Shown here: positions 48,701 through 57,250 of the stretch, piece after piece
How positions within the stretch are numbered: the stretch's first letter is position 1
Layout of the letters: each line of letters opens with the position of its first letter
From: Onthophagus taurus
Taxonomy: Eukaryota; Arthropoda; Insecta; Coleoptera; Scarabaeidae
Direction: 5' to 3'
Length of the DNA: 64,000 nucleotides
NCBI RefSeq assembly: GCF_036711975.1
Contig: NC_091976.1
Location: forward strand, 21,390,001 to 21,454,000
Translations under genes and position numbers: made by a program
The notes under the pieces: generated by a model
Database searches by the model: none
Seen by the model: the letters and a program-made list of their open reading frames with translations, nothing else
What the model was told of the DNA's origin: nothing

Positions 48701-49008
48701 TGGTTGAGGAAATTTTAGAATTAATTTTAAATGATACATATGAAGTTCTGGATAATATTGATGATGTAGTGAACATGTTAAACGATTTGGTCGAATCAGT
48801 TCCTCTGAAATCTATTTTAGAGGAATCTTCGATATTAAAGATTATTTCAAAAATAATAAACGCTACATTCGAAATTGAGCAAGAAGAATTGACTAGAAAA
48901 GCAATGGAGGCAGCAGAAAAGAAGGAAGATATGGAACAAGTTTTAAAAGTAGTTTTGGAACGAGTATACGGAATCGGAATCGATTATTTATATTACATCA
49001 ATATTTAA
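30767..49008 (+). CDS. CFAP44: Cilia- and flagella-associated protein 44
   Basis: Twelve phase-compatible exons (30767-31005, 31535-31697, 31762-33093, 34907-35177, 35235-35460, 35510-36274, 41545-41731, 43162-43350, 43400-44198, 44252-45219, 45271-45464, 48435-49008) encode 1968 aa, close to human CFAP44. An acidic N-terminus is followed by WD-repeat propellers from about residue 90 to 830 (IKFWK, GNILVWEAG, DGSVKVWHYD, DSTIFVYK). The rest is mainly coiled coil, with an Asp/Ser run near 1391-1415. CFAP44 with CFAP43 tethers an inner dynein arm in the axoneme, so expression in testis and ciliated sensory neurons is expected. Weak points are the donor after 35177 (GTTTAA), the donor after 45464 (GTATCT) and the last exon's membership. 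Introns 6 and 11 are large and full of repeats; intron 7 contains PI31. Confidence 0.88.
31009..31232. mobile_element. Palindromic MITE in CFAP44 intron 1
   Basis: GAGCTTGACTTTTAATC and GATAATTTTATTTTTA on the left pair with TAAAAATAAAATTATCC and AAAATCAAGCTC on the right; the inner parts TTTTGTTACC and GGTAACAAAA also pair. The element lies almost directly against the exon 1 donor. Exact ends and target duplication are unclear. Confidence 0.65.
33136..34112. mobile_element. hAT MITE, copy 3, with internal ~180-bp repeats
   Basis: It runs from TAGTGGTAGAATAAATATC to TCCGTTCCATCACTA. The flanks ATTATCAT (33128-33135) and ATTATTAT (34113-34120) match 7/8. The interior alternates two diverged ~180-bp units beginning AAAGTATCCTCTTTTTA and AGTGTCTTCTTTCCAAAG; the pair is partly repeated, with GAAGGATCCTTGTGGAAATA between. 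It sits in CFAP44 intron 3 (33094-34906). Confidence 0.85.
34125..34420 (-). mobile_element. Possible LINE ORF1 fragment
   Basis: On the minus strand an interrupted frame reads KKLCGAAGKRLKWLLKQG, LTLEEAQRSG and ALKVISIPSGDN, which resembles ORF1-type fragments of some insect LINEs. An (ATT)n stretch adjoins it. The identification is from memory of such motifs and weak. Confidence 0.3.
36540..37880 (-). mobile_element. Tandem pair of Tigger transposase C-terminal relics
   Basis: In CFAP44 intron 6, two ~640-bp copies lie head to tail (landmark CTGACTCAATAACAGCA near 36619 and 37266). Minus-strand fragments read AFKKTGIFPYVRHV and RRKGKTMIATDTPKK, both hallmarks of the region after the DDE domain in pogo/Tigger transposases. 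Stops and frameshifts are frequent. The duplication is of the relic, so it happened after or during decay. Confidence 0.65.
38961..39061. mobile_element. 101-bp hairpin MITE with TA duplication
   Basis: CACTGTGTTAATTAATTATC at the left pairs with GATAATTAATTAACACACTG at the right, with GTACCCGACGTCATC and its complement inside; TA flanks both ends. A second copy lies at 52834. This looks like a mariner-type miniature element. Confidence 0.8.
39423..41351. mobile_element. Fold-back element carrying a LINE in its loop
   Basis: CAGGATGTTTCATAATATA at the left matches the reverse complement of the right end (CAGGTATTTCATAATATTT), with TA on both sides (39421-39422 and 41352-41353). The arms share GCGCAGGACTTC, GTGATAGCTT, TCCAAAAA and ATACAGGGTGTTGAA over roughly 110 bp. 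Between them lies a 1.7-kb LINE fragment. Confidence 0.8.
39640..41200 (+). mobile_element. LINE remnant: RT end plus RNase H
   Basis: Frames read YVDDLCIYLKGS (catalytic YVDD box), EFKFLGIIFDGKLRWQSHI, KMLYKSVILPVIDYGSMV, then an RNase H domain with its acidic residues (FIYTDGSK, IFAELYAILQAL, IVTDSLSAVKSL, SNERAEKAAG) and a C-terminal HILLECELY block. RNase H places it with I/R1/Loa-like non-LTR elements. It is 5'-truncated and has several frameshifts and stops. Confidence 0.85.
41751..41756 (-). terminator. Poly(A) signal, PI31
   Basis: TTTATT on the plus strand reads AATAAA on the minus strand, about 70 bp past the PI31 stop. More copies follow, so the PI31 message can end just before CFAP44 exon 7 (41731). 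Confidence 0.5.
41824..42717 (-). CDS. PSMF1: Proteasome regulator PI31 (PSMF1-like)
   Basis: A single uninterrupted frame encodes 297 aa; human PI31 has 271. The first ~150 residues match the FP domain that binds the F-box protein Fbxo7/nutcracker (FGWDLLYQSI, YAIRYIYQGRLYNLKG, IINLIRTDERS). Residues ~185-297 are the Pro/Gly-rich tail (GIGPIGGPIGG, PPRGGGPFGPD), ending PPPGFDNMFM. PI31 tails usually end in an HbYX-type motif that contacts the 20S core; here the Tyr position is Phe. The protein binds and transports proteasomes. The gene lies wholly inside CFAP44 intron 7 (41732-43161) on the opposite strand and has no introns, so it is either an old retrocopy or an ancestrally nested gene. 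Its upstream region begins within 92 bp of a 208-bp tandem duplication. Confidence 0.9.
   Translation of the reverse strand: MSEKPPALFGWDLLYQSIEKDVKTNQDVLVCFVHLILVSNGFKCIGIGESKTLDGTESKTEALPSGWNDGYAIRYIYQGRLYNLKGSEIEDGIIINLIRTDERSVSMVQLNSRMVLQRTGSLDNMIPDNLNILDLVKKQLIDKVVVSTKTRDTSSQTPKEPQRLMSDQTPARLMDPQRSGIGPFLPPLGIGPIGGPIGGSPLGVGSSDLHPFGANPMGLPPFGQPDFGTGGMLFVPPRGGGPFGPDINTGIPGGSLPPGARFDPFRPPDVDRFPRPRPNNNPDNDEMPPPGFDNMFM
42809..43223. repeat. 208-bp tandem duplication across a CFAP44 splice acceptor
   Basis: TCATTGTTTGACATTTCTAG starts copy 1 at 42809 and copy 2 at 43017. Each copy contains the tract AATTAACTTTTAG and the first ~57 bp of exon 8 (TGGGATCAATTTAATGCAAC). Few differences separate them (for example GGTATTAAT versus GGTGTTAAT). 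Only copy 2 continues into the rest of exon 8. Reading from the copy-1 acceptor reaches TAG after about 45 codons unless spliced again. Confidence 0.93.
45526..46079. mobile_element. Fold-back element in CFAP44 intron 11
   Basis: CAGGGTGTCTCAG at the left and AGACACCCTG at the right are inverted and flanked by TA (45524-45525 and 46080-46081). The arms share CAATTGCGTT, TTCCGGTATAACCGG-like and AGGTGGCGA phrases with their complements. It resembles the elements at 8756 and 57251 in layout and in a TTTTAAATG-A phrase. Confidence 0.8.
46846..47450. repeat. ~320-bp tandem duplication in CFAP44 intron 11
   Basis: AGTTCTCCAAAAGACAAGTC occurs at about 46853 and 47175, and GATATGATGCTGAGGGAA and AATCCTGAATAGAAATAAC follow in both. 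The second copy has an insertion of about 30 bp. Short units of the degenerate repeat downstream also appear inside. Confidence 0.8.
47451..48110. repeat. Degenerate GATGTTGAGG-type repeats
   Basis: Phrases such as GATGTTGAGGAGAG, GAGGTGTCAGAAACAACATTG, ACGATATTAAAG and GACAATATTGAGGA recur every 30-60 bp with heavy divergence. It seems an old minisatellite that continues the pattern started at 46940. No coding sense. Confidence 0.55.
47917..48019. mobile_element. Small palindromic MITE
   Basis: AAGGTGTGTCCAAACATAGC at the left and, in reverse complement, AAGGGCGTGTCCAAACATTG at the right frame about 100 bp with further internal pairing. Target duplication is uncertain. It interrupts the degenerate repeat. 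Confidence 0.6.
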
Positions 49009-49018
49009 ACATGTAAAC

Positions 49019-49024
49019 TTTATT
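49019..49024 (-). terminator. Poly(A) signal, NUB1
   Basis: TTTATT (plus) reads AATAAA (minus) 79 bp past the NUB1 stop and only 11 bp from the CFAP44 stop at 49008. Cleavage 10-30 nt further would place the NUB1 3' end opposite CFAP44 coding sequence. Confidence 0.5.
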
Positions 49025-49102
49025 TCTTTTTGTCATTATATAGAAAAAAATATATATATTATTTTAATTTTGATATGGTGTTTTAATCGTACCTACTTTT
49101 TT

Positions 49103-52100
49103 TTAATCACTTTGTAATAACTCCAAATACTGTTGTAAGAAAACCTCTTCTTTTAACAGATTTAAATCTAAATGATCATCATCCGCTATTGAAATATCTT
49201 GACAAAGTCTGTTAAAAGCCTCCTCTTTTAATTTACGTTCTTTTTCACGTTGCTCCTTATCCTGAACGTTTTTATCATCATCTAAAACTGTAAAAAACGA
49301 TATTATAAAACAATAATTTCATTTATTTATAATCCTACGATCTTCTAATCCTTCAATTAACCCATTATTAATTAATAAATCTTCCGCCGCTTTCATAACA
49401 TCACCGCTATGCTTTTTCAAAGCTAATTTAGACATTTCGTACGTAAAACCAGCAGCTTCAAGCTAATAATAATTATTAATAAAAAAATTAGATTGAATTT
49501 TTTTAATTAATTTCATACTTCTGGGATTAAATCTTCAATGAACGCTAAAATCTCTTGACTTTTTGTGTTACTCGGTCCGGGAACTGGATTTTCTTGTATG
49601 TACTGGATACTATCAGAAATGATGTTATTCGTTTTTTGTAGAGCAACTCGAGCTGCTTCTTTACCATAACCCATATTAACCAACATTTTTAAATAGTTTG
49701 GATCAACATATTGTTTACCATCAATGCAAAGACCCAATTTCTTTCTCTCCCTTTTTAATGAAAAAAAAAATTATTGTTCAAACGGATTAATATGGGGATA
49801 ACACTAGCATTAGAACTAACACTAGACCTAGAACTAGAAATATTCCGGTTTAGCCGTCTTAAGTGTCGCACGGCTAAACACGTGCGTACTTTTAATTCAA
49901 TAAAAATATACGTTGAATAACAATTAAAACTAAAACTACTGTCCTTGATTTATAGATCGTATAGACAACTCAGGGAATACCATGAGTTTATCTATAAACA
50001 TGAAAAAGAGCAATTTGCTAACATTTATATTTAAATATACACCTAATTCCCTTTTTACACGATAGATACGTTCCCAAAAATTCGTGTAAAAAGAGAATTA
50101 GGTGTAAACAATATTAAAAAAATTCTTGTTAGAGTTCACTTACAAATTTATTTCGTGCTTACACACTTTAATTCATTAAATATATTATAAAAAATAAATT
50201 ATACTTTGAAAAAAAGAAAATAATATCTGAAATTCATTAATATAAAAAAAGTAAAAATAATATAAACATAACAACATTTTATGCAGTCACTTTCTGACAA
50301 TAAGCGCATACGTTTGCAAGACACAATATCACTGCCATCACTAGAATTATATATTATATCATTTCTAGTCTCCTGTGTTGACAATTCAGTAGTTTTTAGA
50401 AGGAAATCAGTCATTAAAGATTGTATTTGATTTCGTAATAAACCGTTATAAAGTTTCCTGTAAGATGCCATTAATGATTTCAGTTCACGTTGAAATTTTG
50501 CAGTGATTACCTAATTTCCTGGTAAGATCAAAACCTTCTTTAATAAGAGTTGCGTTTAAAATGGGACGATCTTCTTCGTCATTATGTTCTCTGTCATAAT
50601 GAGTCTCAAAGATGAGGTCTATAATTTCATTTTCGCTCAAGCTTTTATCAACCAATTCGTCTATGTCGGCAAATGATAGATCATCGAATCCATCTCCACC
50701 AATTATTGTATGTCCCAGCGTTATGATGTCAGTAAAAGCAGTGTTATTATGGATGAGAGGATCAGGATCTTTGCTTTTGACACATTCTGGCCAAATATTT
50801 TTCCAACATGAGTACAAAGTTTATGGCTTTAAGACAGCTAATGCTAACACAACTTGATTAATGCCATAATAGAAACATTTTTCCACACATCAATAACTGT
50901 TTTATGTAGTACGCTTTAAAAGTAGCAATGATCTCTTGCTCTAACAGTTGTATTAAGGATGTAGTGTTAGGCGGAAGAAAGTAAAATGACACATTTGGCT
51001 GCACATTTATGCATTGTCTAGAATTAAAAGAACTTTAAATTTTAGACATTTTGCATTCATGTAGCGTCTAACTTCTGGGATGAAGTATTTCTGGAACCAT
51101 TCTGTAAAGATTCCACTGGTCATCCAAGCCTTTTTGCTGTGAATTGACAGTTTATTGAAATCTACACCTTTCATCGAGCGTGGTCTTAAAGCACGATTTA
51201 CTAGATTGGAACAAAACAACAATGTTACATGGTCCTTTGCTACTTTAAAATCACCGGCAGTTTTCTGCGATTTTGCAACATTTCATCTATATTCCAAACT
51301 TAATTTGGGGTTGATCCATCTTCAACAATTTTTCTAAGTTTTTCAGGAAATTCTTTGGCAGCCAATTTATCTGCAGACACAGTTTCTCCTGTCATCCAAC
51401 CTGTACTTGCAACAAATTCAGGTTGTTTTGACTGACAAGGGAAATAACACAACTGTGGTACGCCGATTTTGATGAAATTAGGTACAGCCATAGAATGGAC
51501 CAAAATAAGGTTTACGTACTTTTTTATACGTGCGTTAAAAGCCTCTGGGCCGAGTTTTAGGGGTTGAAAGTTTGGGGAAAAAGTACATTTTTGCATATAT
51601 ATTTTTATTTCACATATAAAACATATACCGTGGCATATTTCGCCAAACTTGACAAGTAACGCCTAAAATAGAATTAATTCTTAGGTAGTTAACCTCCACT
51701 ACCCCCAAATGTCGTATATGCCTTACTTTACACTAAAATTTTACTGTGCGACTAATTTACGGTTTTGTTTAAAATATTTTTAAAATACCGACAGTTTTAT
51801 CACATCATTCTTACGAAATATAGTTACATGTTAACCCTCGTAACATCGCTGTGGTTGATCTACGACGAATGAGAAAAAAACACTTAACTAATATTTTTGA
51901 ATGCACCACAAGTATATTTAACGCCATCAAAATCGATAGGGTGGTTTTTAAATAAACCCGAAAAAAATAAGGGTAGTTCGCCACTTTTCACCCTGTGGTA
52001 TATGTATGATACATTAAATATCATGAATATCAATTTCAATTTACCAAATTTTGATAGCACTATATATTCGAAACGATAACTATAATTTCGAAAACGAAAT

Positions 52101-54640
52101 TTTCGAAATATATGTAAAAGTGTACTTTTCCCCAAAGTTGCAACCCTTAAAACTCGGCTCAGGGGCTTTACCGCACGTATAAGAAAATATGTAAACCTTA
52201 TTGTCCATTCTATGGCTGTACCAAATTTCATCAAAACCAGCGTGCCACAGTTGTGTTACTTCTCTTGTGAGATGAAGTGCCTGGCTGAACTTCTTTAATA
52301 CATTTATAGATTCTTAATGCAGTTTGCTTAATAGCAATTCCATCTACTGGTATTCTTTTTTGTGTCTTTTATCTTCAATCCACATTATCAAAGTTTTTTT
52401 CATCTTCTCTTATGTACGACGTGTGATTTAGCACTTATTTTCGTTCCAGAACATACCGATTTTCTGATCGCAGTTTCATTTTTCTTGATCGTTCTTGTGG
52501 TAGCTTCTTTGTTGATCTAAAATTTTAATTTTAGTATCTAAACTTATCGCCTTTCTCTTCGCTTTTATTACAGGTGAATTATGTTACTTTGCTAATGTTA
52601 CCAAAATATCTTTCATATTAATAACGCAAAGATTAGAAAATTATTTAAAACTTACCTGTTATTGAGTTAATAAATCTATATAAGCACTAACTTTATTTTA
52701 CTTACAACTTTTTAAATATCCACAACAACTAAACGTCTTTTCTGTTCAACTTTCAAACCAAACCAAACTAAATTGCGTAAATAATTCATTACGTATTTAC
52801 TTTATGCATAATTCGGGGAATCTGACTCATATACAGTGTGTTAATTAATTATCATCATTGCAAGTATGCAACCAATATCACAGTATTGGTATTGCAATAC
52901 GCGATTTGCGTATTTGGTTGCATACTTCTAATAATGACGTCGGGTACGATAATTAATTATATGTATTGTCATAGCAACAGCTGTACATACAGGATAACAG
53001 CCCAAATCCTTCTCTTCCATCTCGCTCTATTTGCTCTATGAGATTCAAGAAAAATTCATAGAATATTGAAAATCGTGTTAAACCAAAACAATTCATGTAA
53101 AAAGAGAGTTTTTTTTTCATTTTAACTCGTGTTAAATCAAATTTGTGTAAAAAGAGAATTAGGTGTACTGATAACATTATACTATGACTTAAAAATATTT
53201 TGTCTATTCTAACAAGGTCCTTATCACTGTAATTTATACCTTTGCAAAATCCTTTCTGCCATAGCTTTATTCCTACTTTCCATTCTTTTGGTTCTTATTT
53301 CATTGATATGATTTGCAGCCATATTCACATCACCTTGAGTTGCTCTTAACCCCAATCGAGATTCAGCAATACTATAACCTAAATTTTTTTACTTATTTAA
53401 TTAATCCCCCGAAAATCGCAACCAACCTAATTCAACCAACATTAATAAACTATTCTCATCAACTTTTAATTTATTTAATTCCCCCTCGACGCGTATTAAT
53501 AACTGTTTGGCTTCGGTTCGTTTATTTTGATGATATAAAACGATTGCTTGCATTAAATGTAACCGCATTAAAAGAGCAGCTTCGTTTCCTGTTGTTCCTT
53601 TAACAGCTAATAATCTCTCTAAATTGGGGCCGTAAGTTTGATGGAATCGATCTTCGCAGCGCTTTAATCTTTCGTAAGCTTCTGGTAAATGAACGAAACT
53701 TTGCAGGCATAAATAACACCACGCGATATCTAAGTCTAAAAGGGCGTAATTGTCGACGGAATTTAAAATTTGTGCGTTACAAATGCTAAATTCTTTGTCT
53801 GCATCTAAGAAGAAAACCAATGCTTTGGCAAAATCTTCTTTTTTAAGAGCAGATCTTCCCTTTTCGTGTAAAGCCATCGCGACCATTAAAGCTTTCTTTT
53901 CTTTCATTGGGATGTTTATTGCATTTCCATGTTGATCTTCAAGCTAAATAATTTATAGTTTTAATTTAAAACATTTACAAAGTACTAAAACAAATTACTT
54001 GCATATATCCATCATCAGAAGCTAATAAAAATGTATCAGCCCTGGTAGATTCAATTTCCCTAACTCTATTTTCATCTTCTTTTATATTAGATAAACTCTC
54101 AACTAAAATAATAGCTAAAACTTGACTTCCGTTCTTTATACCTTGCTCGCCCAGCGTATCTAAATCTTTAATAACAATCCCCCCACTTATTAATTTACAT
54201 TGATCCAAAGGAACCCCAATTTCATCAATTATAGATTTTTTAAATTCTTCCCCAATCATTGTAAGCGGAACTTCTTTAACGATTACTTTAGGAGTCCCGC
54301 TTTGCTTTAATACTTTTATTTTTAACGTAGCCAAACCTGATTCTTTAAAACGATTTCTTTGTTTTAATTTTTCCAATGCATTCGATTGAAGTTCCAAAAG
54401 AGCGGCGAAACATGATTGTTGGGGTAGTTGAAGAGTTCTCGCATAATCAGCAGCTAATCTCTAAAATTGAAAAAACTTTATAAATAACAATATAAGATAA
54501 AGTTATCTTACCTGTAAGTCATCTTCGGATGGTCCTTTTTGCGAATCATAATACGGCAGTAACCATAATTTAACACTTTCTTTTTGAAGTTTATCCCTAA
54601 TTTGGATGAACACGTCTTCAATTTTCAATGAATTATCCAT
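49103..54640 (-). CDS. NUB1: NEDD8 ultimate buster 1
   Basis: Seven exons join in phase: 54640-54512, 54460-53999, 53943-53427, 53378-53240, 49750-49519, 49462-49339 and 49287-49103, giving 595 aa (human NUB1: 615). A ubiquitin-like domain lies near residues 85-162 (TLKIKVLKQSG to GSQVLAIIL). A helical TPR-like region follows (MALHEKGRSALKKEDFAKAL, DLDIAWCYL). Then three UBA domains: LVELGYSIAESRLGLRA, NMGYGKEAARVALQ and EAAGFTYEMSKLALKKHSGD. The tail is charged. NUB1 binds NEDD8 and FAT10 and delivers them to the proteasome. The last intron's acceptor could also lie 5 bases further on. Intron 4 (53239-49751) is 3.5 kb and holds a Tigger element. The gene is tail-to-tail with CFAP44 and head-to-head with M6. 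Confidence 0.9.
49795..49935. repeat. ACTAGAACTAAC-type repeat block
   Basis: CACTAGCATTAGAACTAACA and GACCTAGAACTAGAAATATT are followed by CCGGTTTAGCCGTC and a small CGCACGGCTAAAC hairpin, then AATAAAAATATACGTTGAAT. The unit plus GGTTTAGC is shared with 63448-63490 at the edge of the Mutator-like element. It lies in NUB1 intron 4. Confidence 0.7.
50040..50104. mobile_element. 65-bp hairpin made of Tigger-type ends
   Basis: CACCTAATTCCCTTTTTACA and its near complement AAAAAGAGAATTAGGTG are only ~25 bp apart and TA flanks both sides (50038-50039 and 50105-50106). It is either a solo miniature derivative inserted next to the larger copy or a duplicated end of it. Confidence 0.65.
51448..52255. 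mobile_element. Long fold-back element inside the Tigger copy
   Basis: CACAACTGTGGTACGCCG at the left pairs with the complement of CGTGCCACAGTTGTG at the right, and homology between the arms extends more than 130 bp (GATGAAATT, ACAGCCATAGAATGGAC, CCGAGTTTTA). It splits the transposase between KEVQPGTSSHKRS and the SKQPEFVASTGWM segment, so it arrived later. Flanks are TAA and TTA, so the target duplication is unclear. Confidence 0.8.
52834..52965. mobile_element. Second hairpin MITE of the GTTAATTAATTATC type
   Basis: CAGTGTGTTAATTAATTATC at the left and GTACGATAATTAATTA at the right match the 38961 element; the last bases of the right end are lost. A different loop (CCAATATCACAGTATTGG region) lies between. 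Confidence 0.65.
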
Positions 54641-55343
54641 CGTGTTAAACGACTTCACGCCCAAAATGAAAATGCAAGAGTCACCCTAAGTAAAAATAAC
54701 CTCAAAAAAAGTTTTGTGTTTTAACCCAATCTGTCACAATAAATGTGAAGTTAGCTTAAAATTATGTATAAATGTTTAAAATAAATTGATTATCTAGAAA
54801 TCGTTTAATTTCAATTAAAAATAATTTTGGTTAAAGTTAATAAAAAAATATTATTTAATTGATTAATTAATTTTTTTCTTATAATTTATTTGAAATTATT
54901 TCTGTGCTAAAAAAAGTGAATTTATTTTTATTTCAATTTGAGTTAATCCGTTTAAAAGAAATTTTCTATACATAAAATGTCAAATATTTTTAAACCAAAA
55001 TTGGTTAAAACAGATTTATATTTTTAATAAAAATTAATACTTTTTATGCATTTTAGTTAAATTTAAAACAAAAACTTTCTTTTGTGTTAAAGTTAAAGTC
55101 TCATTTTAAATACAATAGGAAGAAACGCTGCGTTTAAGCGAAAATGAACCTTATTTAGATTAACAATAAGAACTCCGCCCAACTCATTATTCACAGGTTT
55201 CTTGAGAAAACGTTGTGAGCTTCCCAAAGAACGGTAACATCATCGTATTTCATCCAGTGAAAGTCGTTAACCCCAGGCCTATATTTCTTCATAAATCCAA
55301 AAGAACTGTATGGGTTGAAAACTTTTTTGAAACAACAACGAAA
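54641..55343. other. Divergent promoter region, NUB1 and M6
   Basis: About 700 bp separate the NUB1 start (minus) and the first M6 start (plus). The stretch is AT-rich; no TATA box or further gene could be singled out. Confidence 0.5.
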
Positions 55344-56432
55344 ATGGGTAGGTTAATTATTAATTTACTTAAAAAAACTTATCTTATCGAGGTAGATACG
55401 AAATGTAGTGATACAATCGCGTGAATCATTCTCTACGTTAACGAATTTATATATTTAATTAACATTTTCGTGAAATAAATAGTTTTAATGGCTTTTAATC
55501 GAGAAAATTTCATTCGTGAGACTTCTTTTTTAACTGATGAAGATGCCCTTTCTGTGTTTGAAGAAAAGAAAGGTTTTTTAAAACTTACTTTTAATAAGTG
55601 GTGTTTTAATCTTTTTTTTGTGTTTTTACAGGAAAATGCGACGCTTGTCTTACAAGAATACCTTATGCCACCTTAATAGCCACAATTATGTGTCTGTTAG
55701 GTGTGGTTGTCTTTTGTGGAACGATGTATCGAGGTGCTACTTTGGCTTTCCTTATGTTTAACGATGTCTTTAGAATGAGACTCTTTTGGTGAGATAAAAT
55801 CAAATTTATTAATTTTAATTATTAATTTTTCTTGCTAATATTTTAGGGTGGAAGCAATTCAAATGACTTTTGTTATAATCGGAGCTTGTATGGGTGCTTT
55901 AGGTCTGATGATACTCACCATAGGGTGTTTAGCAACGGGACAAACGCGTTATAAAGTGTATAAAGCGTGGAGATCTCGAGTTGGGGGTCGAATTAGTTGC
56001 GCAGTATTCATGGTTATTACTTATATCCTTCAAATCGCTTGGATACTAATGTTTTGCTTTTTAATAATCATAACATTCACATTTACCACTTTTTGGTACA
56101 TGTGTGATAATCCGCGCGTTCAAGATCGACGAGACTGCATTGATTTCACCCAATTTTATTTCTTTTTCCCTGAAAATCATCGCCAAGAACACATGAAAGT
56201 CTGTTCCGATCAAGAAGTTAAACAATTTTGTAAAGATTACGTCGAAAAAGCGGAAATATTGTTTATTTTAGCAACCGCTTCCTGTTTATTAATCATTTTA
56301 AGTCTTGTTCATTATTTAATGTGCTTATCAGCTAATTACGCACACATTCGCGATCACGAAAAATTCCAAGAATTACAAGATTTGCATTATTTAACTGATA
56401 TGGATGCAATTAGTGGAAGAGATAGGTTTTAG
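55344..56432 (+). CDS. M6: PLP/M6 proteolipid tetraspan protein
   Basis: Exons 55344-55347, 55632-55788 and 55847-56432 join in phase to 248 aa. The four-base first exon gives Met-Gly before KCDACLTRIPYATLIATI, which matches the start of vertebrate PLP/M6 (Met-Gly, a Cys-rich motif, then IPYASL). Four membrane segments follow. The large extracellular loop between TM3 and TM4 has four Cys (WYMCDNP, RRDCIDF, KVCSDQ, QFCKDY) as in M6. The C-terminal tail has HIRDHEKFQELQDL. M6 proteins sit in the plasma membrane of neurons, glia and epithelia; in Drosophila M6 acts at tricellular junctions. A second start at 55488 would replace the first exon and give 275 aa. No clear poly(A) signal precedes the hAT debris at 56860. 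Confidence 0.9.
55488..55572 (+). other. M6: Possible alternative first exon of M6
   Basis: ATG at 55488 opens MAFNRENFIRETSFLTDEDA and reaches a GT at 55573 in the phase needed to join exon 2 (giving EEKKG then KCDACL). The donor is weak (AAAG/GTTTTT). The frame fit and plausible N-terminus suggest an alternative promoter and exon. Confidence 0.5.
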
Positions 56433-56859
56433 GATATGGCCCAGGAAATGCACGCACCAAATGTTTTCTCTAGATGGCAAGAAACCAGCGCAAACACAAT
56501 TTCTTGACACAGAATCGATTTTTAAAAAATGATTAATCTGTGATCTATTTTTATTCAAGTGTATTTCCTGGGAATATATGTATTTAGAACTATTTCTTTT
56601 TTTATGCATTTTTTTTGATATTTAATAATATTGCTTAAAGATATATTTAGATTTTTAGACTTTCTTAATCATTTTTTTGTATTTAAATGTTGCACAAAGA
56701 CTCCAAATCCTTCCTTATAATCAATTTACTACAATTTTAGTTATCTGGATTCTCTTTCATTCATCTATACATAGCTGATGTAGTTGCGCGTTTTGGAATA
56801 TTAATTCAGCTATGTAGGTTTATTTTGTCTAAGATTACTTTTCCTTGATTCAACATAAA
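56433..56859. other. M6 3' flank
   Basis: AT-rich sequence directly after the M6 stop, probably its 3' UTR. No other gene or repeat was recognised before the hAT copy begins. Confidence 0.4.
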
Positions 56860-57250
56860 CAGCACAAACTGAGTTCAAACCGAGTTGTTAGCAAAAATCT
56901 AAAATCGCAAATCGCGCACTGGTTTGAATTGATGAATGCCTAAGTCAATATTGTGTTCTTTGACGCAAATTATGGTATTTTTTAGGTAGTGTCGGACATC
57001 GTTATTAAAATTGTACCATAGGCAATAAATAGTCTACACTAATTCAAAGTTGAATTACAAGAATAATTTTTAATACAGTGTATTCAGAAACAGTATTTGA
57101 TTAAGTTTTGTGGGTCTTGAGAAAACAGTCTTTCTGCTTTATGGAGAGGTATTTATGCGCTATTTTAGCTAGCTTCGGAAATAGACATTTTTTTTCACTC
57201 CAGAATTGGAGGAAATCTTGTTTTCTGTCTATATATGGTAATTCAATATA
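56860..57250 (-). mobile_element. hAT element copy 1, end fragment
   Basis: This matches 58510-58965 of the hAT element downstream, including CGCGCACTGGTTTGAATTGA, TAGGTAGTGTCGGA and GCTAGCTTCGGAAATAGACA. On the minus strand it encodes the hAT dimerisation region (YIELPYIDRKQDFLQFW, FPKLAKIAHKYLS). It is cut at 57250 by the fold-back element; no continuation was found on the far side. Confidence 0.8.

Larger units (their letters stand above)
50040..53164 (-). mobile_element. Pogo/Tigger element in NUB1 intron 4
   Basis: CACCTAATTCCCTTTTTACA at 50040 and TGTAAAAAGAGAATTAGGTG ending at 53164 are inverted, each flanked by TA. On the minus strand are decayed pieces of a Tigger transposase: the CENP-B-like start near 52590-52400 (KRKAISLDTKIKIL), STGWMTGETVSADKLAAKEF near 51400, KGVDFNKLSIHSKKAWMTSG and VLLILDNA (DDE core) near 51170-51010, and an acidic tail (GGDGFDDLSFADIDELVDKS) near 50700. 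A fold-back element (51448-52255) interrupts it. A 65-bp hairpin with the same ends (50040-50104) makes the left boundary ambiguous. Confidence 0.75.

Noticed and set aside
51884-52234. 116-residue open frame on the minus strand
   Set aside because: It lies wholly within an arm and loop of the fold-back element and has no family features.
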